DNA from: Xanthomonas arboricola pv. guizotiae
GTDB lineage: Bacteria > Pseudomonadota > Gammaproteobacteria > Xanthomonadales > Xanthomonadaceae
Reading direction: 5' to 3'
Length of the DNA: 64,000 bases
NCBI RefSeq assembly: GCF_002940205.1
Contig: NZ_MDSK01000021.1
Location: 27,664-91,663 of the forward strand
The notes beneath the pieces are model-generated. The model was given only the letters and a program-made list of their open reading frames with translations, made no database searches and was not told the origin of the DNA. Shown here in pieces: positions 28,002 to 37,273 of the stretch; position 1 is the first letter of the stretch; each line of letters starts with the position of its first letter. The translations under genes were made by a program, and so were the position numbers.

Positions 28002-31000
28002 TCAGAACTTGTAGCGCGCGCCGATGTAGTACTGGCGCCCGGTGACGGTGTACTTGTCGGGCAGTTCCAGCGTGGAATCGACGTAGCGGCGGTCGGGGGT
28101 GTCGAACAGGTTGATGGCCTCGAAGGTCAGCGACAGCTGGTCGTTGAGCTTGTAGGACATGTTGAAATCGACGTTTTCAACGCTGTATTTGCCGGTCACG
28201 TCGGCCGTGACCAGGCGCTTGCCATCCAGGTCGTAGACGTCTTCCTGGGCGAGGATGTTGTTGATGTAGCCATCGCGGTAACTGGTGGACACGCGCGCAC
28301 TGAAGCGGCCGTCGTCGTAATAGACGGTGGCGTTGTAGGACTGCGGCGAGAGATTGAGCAGGTCGCGCTCGGTGGCGGTGGTGGTGATGCTGGTATTGCT
28401 GTTGCCTGCGGTACTGAACAGGTAATTGATCTTGGAATCGACCTGGGTGTAGTTGAGCTGCACGCCGAAGTTGCGCCAGAACCCAGGCAGGAAATCGAAG
28501 GCCTGCTGGTAGGTCAGCTCGAAACCCTTGAGCGGGCCGCCGGGCGTGTTGAAGTAGCTCTGCACGTTGAAGATGGTGTCCGGCGTGAAGCCTGCGGGGA
28601 GCAGGTCCAGCGAGTAGCCCATCGCTTCCCAGGTGCTGAGCACGCGGGTGCGCTGCACGTAGCTGTCGATGTCCTTGTAGAACACCGCTGCCGACAGCAG
28701 CGAGCCTTCGCGGAAATACCATTCGGCGCTGAGGTCGTAGTTGGTGGAGCGGAACGGGTCGAGCTTGGGGTTGCCCAGGTTGATCGAGAAAAACCTCCCG
28801 TCATCGAAGAATTGCGTAGGGCCGCCACTGACGCTGGGCGACAGATACGCCAGCGTGGGGCGCGCCATGGTCTTGGCCGCACCGAAGCGCAGCACCACCT
28901 CGTCGCTGACATCCCAGGACAGGTTCAACGACGGCAGCACATCGCGGTAATTGTGGTTGACGGTGGTGGGCACCAGCAGTCGCTCGCCGGCCGCCGCAGT
29001 GGCGCTGGCCACGCCGAAGAACGATTCGCAGTTGGGCGAAATCGCGCCAGCCGCGGTGGCCGTGCATGGCGCGTAGCCGCTGGCGGCGATCTGCGTCTGC
29101 ACATAGCGCACGCCCAGGTTGCCACGCAGCGCGCGCCCCCACAGGTCGGTGTTGAAGTCCAGCTGCAGGTAGGTGCCCAGGCTCTTTTCGTTGACGGCGA
29201 AATTGTTGTTGGACGAACCGAAGTGGCCGACATCGGCCAGGCGGTAGTCGCCGCCGGGCACGCCGGTGTCGCAGTCGCAATTGATGTTGAGCAGGTCGGC
29301 GACCTTCTGGAAATCCGGAATCGCCCAGGTGGTGGGGAAGCTGCCGTTCAAGCTGCGGCCGAAGCCGTCCAGGTTGGTGCTCAGATCACCTACGCCCACG
29401 CCGGCCGGCAAGGCCTGCGCCAATCGCCCGTAGGAGATGTTGCGCGACTCCGACGTGTCCATGTCGTAGTTCTTGTAGGCCAGCCCGGTGCGGAAGGTGA
29501 AGGTGGGGCTGATATTGAATTCCAGATCCACCTTGGCGGTGTCGAAGGTATTGCCCACCGACTGCGGGTTGAGCCGCACCTCGCTGATGTTGCTGCCGCG
29601 CGCGGTGCCGTTGCTGTTGACCGGCACTGCGCCGTAGCCCAGCCACTGCCAGTTGTTGGGGTTGCCCGCATCGAACGGGAAACTCATGCTGGGGTAATCG
29701 CCGCCGTTGCGCCGATCGAGCACGAAACCATCGAGATTGGTGTTGTCGAAACTCACCATCGAAAACTCGGGGCGTTCGTAGTCCGAGGTCGAGTGGCCGA
29801 CCAGTGCATTGACGCGCACCTGGTCGTTGAAGCGGTGCTGCAGGTCCAGGCTGAATTGCTTGAACTCGGTGGATTCTTCGATGTTGCTGGATTCGGTGCG
29901 GAAGTCGACGTTGTCGAACACGCCGTAGGTGAGGCGGTTCTGGTCGTCCACCCGCGCCTCGCGCACCGCGATCTGGGTCTTGCCGCCGAAGTTGGCGGTG
30001 CGGTGCAGGTTGGCGCCGACCGAGTCTTCGCGTTGGTCCTTGTCCAGCTTGGAATACAGCATGTCGAAGTTCAGCAGGGTGTCGTCGCTGACCTTGAATT
30101 GCAGCGCGCCGGTGACGCCCAGCCGTTTGATCTCGTGATCGGTGCGGATATAGCGCGGGTAGCGCGGAATCCAGGCATTGGTGGCGGTTTCGTAGGCCTG
30201 GATGTTGTCCGGCGTATTGGCCGGACGCGCGATGCCGGCGCCGCAAGTGGTGGCGCTGATGCCGTAGCTGCCCCAGCCGTTGTTGCGGTCCTGGTTGGCC
30301 TGCGAGCCGACCCCGGCAGGGGTTTCGTTGGCCAGCGGGTTGCGCGGGGTTTGCGGGTTGTAGCCCACCGGCGAACAGAAGCCGTAGGTGCCGTTGTTGG
30401 TGGCGGTGCTCTGGTTGGAGTTGCGGTAGTTGCCGTGCTCCCAGCGCACCGGGTTGTAGCCTTCTTCGCGCAGGTGGCGCTCGCTGTAGGACACCGACAT
30501 CAGCGCGCCGACGCGGCCGTCGGCCCAGATGTTGCTGATCAGCCCGGAAAACCGCGGGTCTTTTTCGCGCGAGAGATCGTTGTAGCCGTATTGCGTGGAG
30601 GTCGCCGCTTCGAAGCCGTCGAAATCGAACGGGCGCGAGCCACGCAGATCGACTGTTGCGCCGAGCGAGCCTTCGTCCATCTGCGCGGACTGGGTCTTGC
30701 TGATGGTGACGCGGCTGAACAGTTCCGAGGCAAAGGTATTGAAGTCGAAACCGCGGCTGCGGTTGACGCCGTCGCTGCCGCTGCCGGCGGTGGCCAATGC
30801 TTCCAGCCCGTTGATGCGCACGCGGGTGAAGTCCGACCCCAGGCCGCGCACCGAAATCTGCTTGCCCTCGCCGCCTTCGCGGTCGATGGAAACACCGGCG
30901 ATGCGCTGCATCGATTCGGCCAGATTCAGATCGGGAAACTTGCCGATGTCTTCGGCATAGATCGCGTCCACCTGCTCCACGCTGTAGCGCTTGGCATCGA

Positions 31001-31202
31001 GCGATTGCTGCAGGCTTTCGCGGTAGGTGGCCTTGACCTGCACGCGGTCCAGGTCGACCGCATCGGTGGGCGTGGCCGGCGGGACGACGGTTTGCGCGGC
31101 AGCGCTCACACCGTGCAAGGCCAGGACGATGGCCACCGACAAACGTGCGGCGGACAGGCTGACGCCTGCCTCGGCGGCGGGACGACGCAAACGGGCTTGC
31201 AT
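28002..31202 (-). CDS. TonB-dependent receptor of the pectin locus
   Basis: 1,066-residue outer-membrane receptor. Signal peptide to about residue 36, TonB-box-like DLDRVQVKATY, plug domain (YAEDIGKFPDLNLAESMQRI, QISVRGLGSDFTRVRINGLE), then a 22-strand-type barrel ending GRQYYIGARYKF with a terminal aromatic, as expected for outer-membrane insertion. Receptors of this large class in Xanthomonas import plant oligosaccharides. It is 13 bp upstream of the pectinesterase gene on the same strand, so oligogalacturonides are the likely substrate (inference). GGAG lies ten bases before the ATG. Confidence 0.9.
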   Translation of the reverse strand: MQARLRRPAAEAGVSLSAARLSVAIVLALHGVSAAAQTVVPPATPTDAVDLDRVQVKATYRESLQQSLDAKRYSVEQVDAIYAEDIGKFPDLNLAESMQRIAGVSIDREGGEGKQISVRGLGSDFTRVRINGLEALATAGSGSDGVNRSRGFDFNTFASELFSRVTISKTQSAQMDEGSLGATVDLRGSRPFDFDGFEAATSTQYGYNDLSREKDPRFSGLISNIWADGRVGALMSVSYSERHLREEGYNPVRWEHGNYRNSNQSTATNNGTYGFCSPVGYNPQTPRNPLANETPAGVGSQANQDRNNGWGSYGISATTCGAGIARPANTPDNIQAYETATNAWIPRYPRYIRTDHEIKRLGVTGALQFKVSDDTLLNFDMLYSKLDKDQREDSVGANLHRTANFGGKTQIAVREARVDDQNRLTYGVFDNVDFRTESSNIEESTEFKQFSLDLQHRFNDQVRVNALVGHSTSDYERPEFSMVSFDNTNLDGFVLDRRNGGDYPSMSFPFDAGNPNNWQWLGYGAVPVNSNGTARGSNISEVRLNPQSVGNTFDTAKVDLEFNISPTFTFRTGLAYKNYDMDTSESRNISYGRLAQALPAGVGVGDLSTNLDGFGRSLNGSFPTTWAIPDFQKVADLLNINCDCDTGVPGGDYRLADVGHFGSSNNNFAVNEKSLGTYLQLDFNTDLWGRALRGNLGVRYVQTQIAASGYAPCTATAAGAISPNCESFFGVASATAAAGERLLVPTTVNHNYRDVLPSLNLSWDVSDEVVLRFGAAKTMARPTLAYLSPSVSGGPTQFFDDGRFFSINLGNPKLDPFRSTNYDLSAEWYFREGSLLSAAVFYKDIDSYVQRTRVLSTWEAMGYSLDLLPAGFTPDTIFNVQSYFNTPGGPLKGFELTYQQAFDFLPGFWRNFGVQLNYTQVDSKINYLFSTAGNSNTSITTTATERDLLNLSPQSYNATVYYDDGRFSARVSTSYRDGYINNILAQEDVYDLDGKRLVTADVTGKYSVENVDFNMSYKLNDQLSLTFEAINLFDTPDRRYVDSTLELPDKYTVTGRQYYIGARYKF

Positions 31203-31412
31203 GATGCACTCACTCCAATGGCACTGGCTGCAATGACGCGCTCAGCCTCCCCACGGGCCACCGGCGTCGACTCGATAGACAAACCGGCCACCGTGCTGCG
31301 CGACTTTCATGTGCCGCGCGATGCGGTGTCAGCTGCTTGAAGTACGCCCATCGCGTTGCATGCGCTCACGGATATCGGGCGCAGGCTGCAGTGCGATCGG
31401 GCGTTGAAATGA

Positions 31413-31440
31413 GGCCCGCTGCGCGTGCGCGCAGCGGGCG
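31413..31440. terminator. GC-rich hairpin after a TonB-receptor gene
   Basis: Eleven-base arms GCCCGCTGCGC / GCGCGCAGCGGGC around a tiny loop, a few bases beyond the stop of the minus-strand receptor. There is no U-tract, so it may slow or protect the transcript end rather than terminate alone. Confidence 0.5.
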
Positions 31441-31448
31441 GAAAACGG

Positions 31449-34229
31449 TCAATACTTGTAGCGTAGGCCCAGCATGTACTGGCGGCCGGTTTCGGTGTAT
31501 TGCAGCGGCAGCTGGCCGGTGCGCGGCGACGATACCCACTCGTCGGAGGCTTCGTTGGTGAGGTTGATGCCTTCCAGGCTCAGCTCCAGCTGCTTGCTGA
31601 TCTTGTAGCGCAGCGAGGCGTCGAGGATGGTGGTACCAGTCATACCGTGCACGCCATCCAGGTTGAATCCCTGCTCCTGGCCCGGCGCTGCGGTGAGATA
31701 GTCGTCGCGGTTGGTGGCGGACACGCGGCCGGCAAACGACTCGCCTTCGTAGAACAGCGTCGCGTTCCACGACGTACGCGATAGCCCGAGCAGATCGTTC
31801 TTCATCACCGGCGCGCCGTTGCTACCCAGGTACTGAATCTGCGAATCGACCCAGGTGTAGTTGAGCTGCACGCCCAGGTTGGCCCACTTGCCCGGCAGGA
31901 AGGTAAACGGCTGCACGTAGTTGGCTTCGACACCCTTCAACTCGCCTCCCGGGGTGTTGAGCGGGATGCTGAAAGTGAAGTCGTCGTTGACACTGGCGCC
32001 CGTACCGGCCAGCAACTCGGCAGGCAGGCCGCTGGTGGAATACGGACGCACTTCCCGCGCCGTCTGGACGAAGCCTTCGATGTCCTTGTAGAACAGGCCG
32101 ACACCGAGCATGGCGCCTTCGTTGAAGTACCACTCCAGGCCCAGGTCCACATTGGTGGCCTCGATCGGATCCAGGTCCGGATTACCACCCGCCACGGTGC
32201 GCGCGCCGCCAGCCACCGCCACGGTCACGCCAGGAGTGAGGCTGCCCAGGCCGGGACGGCTCATGACCTTGGCCGCACCCAGACGCAGCAACAGGTCAGG
32301 GGACAGCTCGGCGACCAGGTTGAACGAGGGCAGCGTGTTGTTGTACTTGCGGCTGACGGTCACCTGCGTTGGTACGCCATTGATGACAGGTGACCCATTG
32401 GACTCCTGCTCGGTCCGGACATAGCGAACGCCGAAGTTGCCTGACAGCGGGATGGAACCCAGGTCGGTGGAAAACTCGCCCATCAACCACACGCCGCGAT
32501 CTTTTTCTTCGACGCTACGCGTGTTGTTGACACGCGGGGCCACGGCAAACGTACCGCTGTTGCTGTAGATGCCAAAAAGATCAGCCACCGCATCCAGATT
32601 CGGGACGACCCATGCACCAGGGCTGCCGTTGATGCCCTTCAGACCAGCCTGTTCGGTCAGGCCCACCGGCACGATGCGTGTGCCGTCAGCGAAGGTCGGT
32701 ACCGCCACTTCACTTGCGCGACGCAGTTCCACCGTATCAAAGGTGTAATCCTTGGCCAGCGCGCCGCCCTTGAGGCGGAACCCGGGACTGATGTTCCAGT
32801 TGAAGTCGATCTGTGCCGTATCGAAATCGTTGTCCACCGTCTGCGGACGCAGGCGAAGCTCGGCCAGTTCCCATCCGGCGGGATTGGTCGGGTCGATGCC
32901 GTAGTTCAGCACCGGCGCGCGGCTGTTGCCGCGATAGTCGTAGCTGTACCCGTCGACGTCGTACTTGTCCATGATGATGGTGGTCTGCACCGGGTTCTCG
33001 TGCGCAGAGCGCGAGGTGCCGACCCGGGCATTGACGCTGAAGGCATCGTTGAAGCGATGCTCCACGTCGAAGCTGATCTGCTTGAACTCGGTATTCCACT
33101 CGTCGTGGCGGTTCTCCGAGCGGATGTCGACGTTGTCGAACTCGCCATAGACCAGCGCGTTGTTGCGGATCTCGCCGTTGCGCACGATGGTGACGGGCTT
33201 GCCGTCGCGATCGGCACGGCGCGGGATGCCGCTGTCGCGGCCGCGGCTGAAGGAGATCGCTTCGATATAGTGCTCGTCGCGCTTGGCATCGATCTTGGAG
33301 TACAGCATGTCCAGCGACACCGTGGTGCGATCGGATGGCTTCCACTGCAAGGAACCAGTGAGACCCAAACGCTCTTGCTTGTGTTCCAGCTGGATATAGC
33401 GCGGGAATCGCGGGTGGTACACGTCAGCCGAACGCGCGGCGGCAAACGGCGAGGCCGCACTGAAACCACCGTTGCTGGGCCCATTGGCCCAACGGCCGGT
33501 GTTGGAACCCTCTTCAAGCACTTCTCGCTCGGTGTATGCCGCCGAGAAAAGCGCGCCGAACGTGTTATCGGCCCAGGTATTGGAAATCAGTGCGGCGATA
33601 CGCGGATTGGCTTTTTCGGCCATGGCGTTGTATCCGGCCTGGCCATTCGCAGCGAAGGTGAAGCCCTCGTAGTCGAACGGACGCGCGGTGCGCAGGTCGA
33701 CGGTGGCGCCGAGCGAGCCTTCTTCCACATCGGCCGAGGCGGTCTTGCGCGCGATCAGCTGCGAGAACAGGTCCGAGGCGAACACGTTGAAGTCGAAGCC
33801 GCGGCCGCGGTTGGTGCCGCCGCTCTGGTCGCCGGCGCCGACGGTGGTGAGCGCTTCCATGCCGTTGATGCGCACGCGGGTGAACTCCGGGCCCAGGCCA
33901 CGCACCGTGATGGCGCGGCCTTCGCCGGCGTCACGGGTGATCACCACGCCGGGGATGCGCTGCAGCGATTCGGCAAGGTTGAGGTCGGGGAACTTGCCGA
34001 TGTCCTCGGCGACAATGGCATCGACCACGCCGGCTTCGCCGCGCTTGATGTCCAGGGCCTTTTCCACCGAGGCGCGATAGCCGGTCACCGTGACGGTGTC
34101 CAGGTCGACGGCCGGTTCTGCGGGCGCTTGGGTGGTTTCTTGTGCTGCCAGGTGGCCGCTCAGCGCAAGGCCGATCGACAACGCCAGCAAGGTAACCGGT
34201 GTCTTCCGGCTGGTGGTCCGAAATTGCAT
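31449..34229 (-). CDS. TonB-dependent receptor, kdgK-linked
   Basis: 926 residues. Signal peptide (TLLALSIGLALSGHLAA), TonB-box-like VDLDTVTVTGYR, plug (VAEDIGKFPDLNLAESLQRI, ITVRGLGPEFTRVRINGMEA) and barrel ending QYMLGLRYKY. It is related to the other receptor here (same plug blocks) but shorter by about 140 residues. The ATG at 34229 follows GGGAGGGGAGGAC. It is divergent from kdgK; both promoters carry the operator-like AATGACACCGNTGGTCA, tying import to 2-keto-3-deoxygluconate metabolism. Confidence 0.9.
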   Translation of the reverse strand: MQFRTTSRKTPVTLLALSIGLALSGHLAAQETTQAPAEPAVDLDTVTVTGYRASVEKALDIKRGEAGVVDAIVAEDIGKFPDLNLAESLQRIPGVVITRDAGEGRAITVRGLGPEFTRVRINGMEALTTVGAGDQSGGTNRGRGFDFNVFASDLFSQLIARKTASADVEEGSLGATVDLRTARPFDYEGFTFAANGQAGYNAMAEKANPRIAALISNTWADNTFGALFSAAYTEREVLEEGSNTGRWANGPSNGGFSAASPFAAARSADVYHPRFPRYIQLEHKQERLGLTGSLQWKPSDRTTVSLDMLYSKIDAKRDEHYIEAISFSRGRDSGIPRRADRDGKPVTIVRNGEIRNNALVYGEFDNVDIRSENRHDEWNTEFKQISFDVEHRFNDAFSVNARVGTSRSAHENPVQTTIIMDKYDVDGYSYDYRGNSRAPVLNYGIDPTNPAGWELAELRLRPQTVDNDFDTAQIDFNWNISPGFRLKGGALAKDYTFDTVELRRASEVAVPTFADGTRIVPVGLTEQAGLKGINGSPGAWVVPNLDAVADLFGIYSNSGTFAVAPRVNNTRSVEEKDRGVWLMGEFSTDLGSIPLSGNFGVRYVRTEQESNGSPVINGVPTQVTVSRKYNNTLPSFNLVAELSPDLLLRLGAAKVMSRPGLGSLTPGVTVAVAGGARTVAGGNPDLDPIEATNVDLGLEWYFNEGAMLGVGLFYKDIEGFVQTAREVRPYSTSGLPAELLAGTGASVNDDFTFSIPLNTPGGELKGVEANYVQPFTFLPGKWANLGVQLNYTWVDSQIQYLGSNGAPVMKNDLLGLSRTSWNATLFYEGESFAGRVSATNRDDYLTAAPGQEQGFNLDGVHGMTGTTILDASLRYKISKQLELSLEGINLTNEASDEWVSSPRTGQLPLQYTETGRQYMLGLRYKY

Positions 34230-34282
34230 GTCCTCCCCTCCCAAGGGTCCATGAACAACATGAAAGTCTGGTTGTGAGCGGC

Positions 34283-34299
34283 AATGACACCGCTGGTCA
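34283..34299. promoter_or_regulatory. operator-like near-palindrome, TonB-receptor side
   Basis: AATGACACCGCTGGTCA, 54 bp upstream of the receptor ATG. It differs at one base from the copy upstream of kdgK. The architecture fits a LacI-type operator (TGAC...GTCA half-sites around a central CG). Confidence 0.6.
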
Positions 34300-34437
34300 A
34301 AACGACGTTACCAGCTGAATCCTCCCGTAACATCTTGCAGCGCAGCAGAAAACCTCAGCCAATTTGCCTTAAAGGGGTGCAAGCGATCACTGCGCGTCGC
34401 ATCATGGGCCTCGCCGGGCGCGTTTGGCGTCGGCTAG

Positions 34438-34454
34438 AATGACACCGATGGTCA
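34438..34454. promoter_or_regulatory. operator-like near-palindrome, kdgK side
   Basis: AATGACACCGATGGTCA, 60 bp upstream of the kdgK ATG, 16 of 17 bases identical to the site at 34283-34299 in the same divergent region. Confidence 0.6.
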
Positions 34455-34513
34455 TCCTGACGCGCAGCGGTCCCCCCGCACCGTGACGCACCACACAGCC
34501 GAGGTACTGCCGC

Positions 34514-35536
34514 ATGAGTCGAGCCCGCATCCTGTGTTATGGAGAGTTGTTGCTGCGCCTGGGGGCGCCTGGTCACGAGCTGCTGCTGCAGCAACTGCGG
34601 CTGGACGTGCATTGCGGCGGGGCCGAGGCCAATGTCGGCGTGTCGCTGGCGCATTTCGGCCACGCGGTGGCCATGGTCAGCACGGTGGCCGACAACCCGC
34701 TGGGCGCGGCGGTGCTGGGCGAGTTGCGCCGCCATGACGTGGACACCCGGCATGTGCGGCGGGTGGATGGACGCATGGGGCTGTACTTCCTGACCACCGG
34801 CGCGATCCATCGCCCCAGCGAGGTGGTCTACGACCGCGCCGATTCGGCGTTTGCGCTGGCCCCGGCCGATGCCTACGACTGGCCGGCCCTGCTGGACGGG
34901 GTGCAGTGGCTGCACCTGTCCGGGGTGAGCCCGGCCCTGGGCGCGGAGGTTGCGCAGGCCACGCTGGCGGCGGCACGTGCCGCGCGGGCGGCCGGGGTCA
35001 AGGTGTCGTTCGACGGCAATTACCGGCCGAAGTTGTGGCAGCGCTGGCAGGGCGATGCGCGCGGCATCCTGCACCAGCTGTTCGCCTGTGCGGATGTGGT
35101 GTTTGCCGACTACCGCGACATCGGCGTGGTGCTGGGCGGCGAGTTCCCGCAGGACACGCTGGAAGCGCGCGTGGAAGCGGCCGCGCAGCAGGCCTTTGCC
35201 GCATTCCCGCAGCTGCAGCTGATGGCCTGCACGCAGCGCGTGGCGCACAACGTGGACCACCACAGCCTGGGCGCGATGCTGGTGCCGCGCAGTGGTGCGG
35301 TGGCGCGCGCGCCCAGCGAGGAACTGAGCCCGATCATCGACCGCATCGGTGGCGGCGACGCCTTCGCCGCCGGCGTGCTGCACGGCCTGATCGAAGGCTG
35401 GTCGCTGGACGACACGGTGCGCTTCGGCCTGGCGGCCGGCTGCCTGAAGCACTCGATTCCGGGCGATTTCAATCCGCTGTCGGTGGCCGATGTCCAGGCC
35501 TGCGTGGGGGATGCGCGGTTTGATGTGAGGCGCTGA
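34514..35536 (+). CDS. kdgK: 2-keto-3-deoxygluconate kinase (PfkB family)
   Basis: 340 residues; phosphorylates 2-keto-3-deoxygluconate to KDPG, the entry of galacturonate catabolism into the Entner-Doudoroff pathway. PfkB signatures: N-terminal GGAEANVGVSLAHFG (35-49) for substrate binding, and DRIGGGDAFAAG (276-287) with catalytic D282 and the anion hole GGGD. The pectin-locus context supports KdgK over other sugar kinases. Divergent from the TonB receptor, with the shared operator upstream. Confidence 0.88.
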   Translation: MSRARILCYGELLLRLGAPGHELLLQQLRLDVHCGGAEANVGVSLAHFGHAVAMVSTVADNPLGAAVLGELRRHDVDTRHVRRVDGRMGLYFLTTGAIHRPSEVVYDRADSAFALAPADAYDWPALLDGVQWLHLSGVSPALGAEVAQATLAAARAARAAGVKVSFDGNYRPKLWQRWQGDARGILHQLFACADVVFADYRDIGVVLGGEFPQDTLEARVEAAAQQAFAAFPQLQLMACTQRVAHNVDHHSLGAMLVPRSGAVARAPSEELSPIIDRIGGGDAFAAGVLHGLIEGWSLDDTVRFGLAAGCLKHSIPGDFNPLSVADVQACVGDARFDVRR

Positions 35537-35771
35537 CGCGCCGGGATTGGGGAGTCGGGATTGGGGAATCGTAAGAGCTTAAGAGCGCTGGCTTTCCTCG
35601 TTCTTTCCGGATTGGTTGCCCACAGAGCGCAGCGCGTTTCGTAACAGCAAGGGCAACCGGCATCGGGTGCCGATTGTCCTTGCCGCAACGCATTTGGATC
35701 CGCCGAAGATCAGCGATGCAGCCACCCACCGCTCTTGCGAATCCCTAATCTCCAATCCCCAATCCCGGCAA

Positions 35772-36980
35772 TCACCCCAACTCGATGCAGTCGAACTTCA
35801 CGTCCGTCTCCACATCGGCGTCGTAATCCACATCGTCGCGCTCGAAGCCGAACAGCTTGAGGAACTCGTGCTTGTAGCCGGCGTAATCGGTGAGCTGGAA
35901 CAGGTTCTCGGTGGTGACCTGCGGCCATAGCGCCTTGCAGGCATCCTGCACGTCGTCGCGCAGTTCCCAGTCGTCCAGGCGCAGGCGGTTTTCGGCGTCC
36001 ACCTCGGCGGGCTGGCCGTCTTCGCGGTACAGGCGCTCGCGGAACAGGCGGTCGAGCTGCTCGATGGTGCCTTCGTGCAGGCCCTTTTCCTTCATGATCT
36101 TGTAGACCATGGAGATGTACAGCGGCATCACCGGGATCGCCGCGCTGGCCTGGGTGACCACCGACTTGAGCACCGCCACGTTGGCGCTGCCGCCGCGCGT
36201 GGCCAGGCGCGCGTTCAAGCGCTGCGCGGTGCGGTCCAGGTCGACCTTGGCCTTGCCCAGCGCGCCGTGCCAGTAGATCGGCCAAGTAATCTCGGTGCCG
36301 ATGTAGCTGAAAGCCACGCTGCGCGCGCCGTCGGCGAGCACGCCGGCGCCTTCCAGCGCGTCGATCCACAGCTCCCAATCCTGCCCACCCATCACGGTGA
36401 CGGTGTCTTCGATCTCCTGCGCGTTGGCCGGCTCGATCGAGGCCTGGATGATGGTGTCCTTGTTGGTGTCGATGGCGGTGGCGGTATAGGTGTTGCCGAT
36501 CGGCTTGAGCGCCGAGCGCTTCACTTCACCCGTGCCCGGCAGCTTGCGCACCGGCGAGGCCAGCGAATACACCACCAGGTCGACGTGGCCGCCCATCTCG
36601 GTCTTGATCAGCTCGATGACCTTCTCGCGCGCGGCATCGGAAAACGCATCGCCATTGATCGACTTGCTGTACAGGCCCGCGGCCTTGGCGTGCTTGTCGA
36701 ACGCGGCGGAGTTGTACCAGCCGGCCGTGCCGGCCTTGGTGGCGGTGCCGGGCTTTTCGAAGAACACGCCCAGCGTGTCCGCACCGAACCCGAACGCGGC
36801 GGTGATGCGCGAGGCCAGGCCGTAGCCGCTGGATGCGCCGATCACCAGCACTTTTTTCGGGCCGTCGCTGCGCACGCCACGCGCACGCGTTGCGGCGATC
36901 TGCTCGAGCACATTGCGCTCGCAGCCAAGCGGATGCGTGGTGGTGCAGATGAAGCCGCGCACTTTGGGATGGATGATCAA
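35772..36980 (-). CDS. fabV: trans-2-enoyl-ACP/CoA reductase, FabV type
   Basis: 402 residues; NADH-dependent last step of fatty-acid elongation, the triclosan-resistant alternative to FabI. Visible features: start [20 protein letters not shown]-binding [15 protein letters not shown] (44-58), and the Y-x8-K catalytic pair Y236/K245 in [12 protein letters not shown]. The TTG at 36980 is taken as start: AGGAG lies six bases upstream and protein similarity begins there, while the frame upstream to 37142 is unlike FabV. No operon partner. Confidence 0.93.
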   Translation of the reverse strand: MIIHPKVRGFICTTTHPLGCERNVLEQIAATRARGVRSDGPKKVLVIGASSGYGLASRITAAFGFGADTLGVFFEKPGTATKAGTAGWYNSAAFDKHAKAAGLYSKSINGDAFSDAAREKVIELIKTEMGGHVDLVVYSLASPVRKLPGTGEVKRSALKPIGNTYTATAIDTNKDTIIQASIEPANAQEIEDTVTVMGGQDWELWIDALEGAGVLADGARSVAFSYIGTEITWPIYWHGALGKAKVDLDRTAQRLNARLATRGGSANVAVLKSVVTQASAAIPVMPLYISMVYKIMKEKGLHEGTIEQLDRLFRERLYREDGQPAEVDAENRLRLDDWELRDDVQDACKALWPQVTTENLFQLTDYAGYKHEFLKLFGFERDDVDYDADVETDVKFDCIELG

Positions 36981-37273
36981 CGTGGACTCCTGGTCAGCAA
37001 GATGCTGGCGGCATCTTAATCGCTGCCCTGCTGGCGAAACAGCCTGCGGCACAACACACGCCGCTGTATGGGCCTGCGTGAAGGCCCCCGAAAGCGTCTG
37101 GCCCGCCACGCCGGCAGGCAGGCATCTTCCGCGCACGGACACGAACGAACAGCGATCACCATCGATTTCCTGCGTCAGCGGCTGTGCTACGTTTGCGCCT
37201 GCCGTGCCGTGCCTGGCCGCGCCTGATGGCGATCGTCAAGGCTCCTCCCACCGTGCGACCGGTATCCGAGCGA

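Noticed and set aside
27987..31340. 1,117-codon plus-strand frame opposite the TonB receptor
   Set aside because: Antisense shadow; composition unlike a protein and covers a clear receptor.
35537..35771. GGGATTGGGGAATCG tracts as CRISPR-like or regulatory arrays
   Set aside because: Short irregular tracts without spacer structure, repeated between many genes here (also 41,890 and 46,494).
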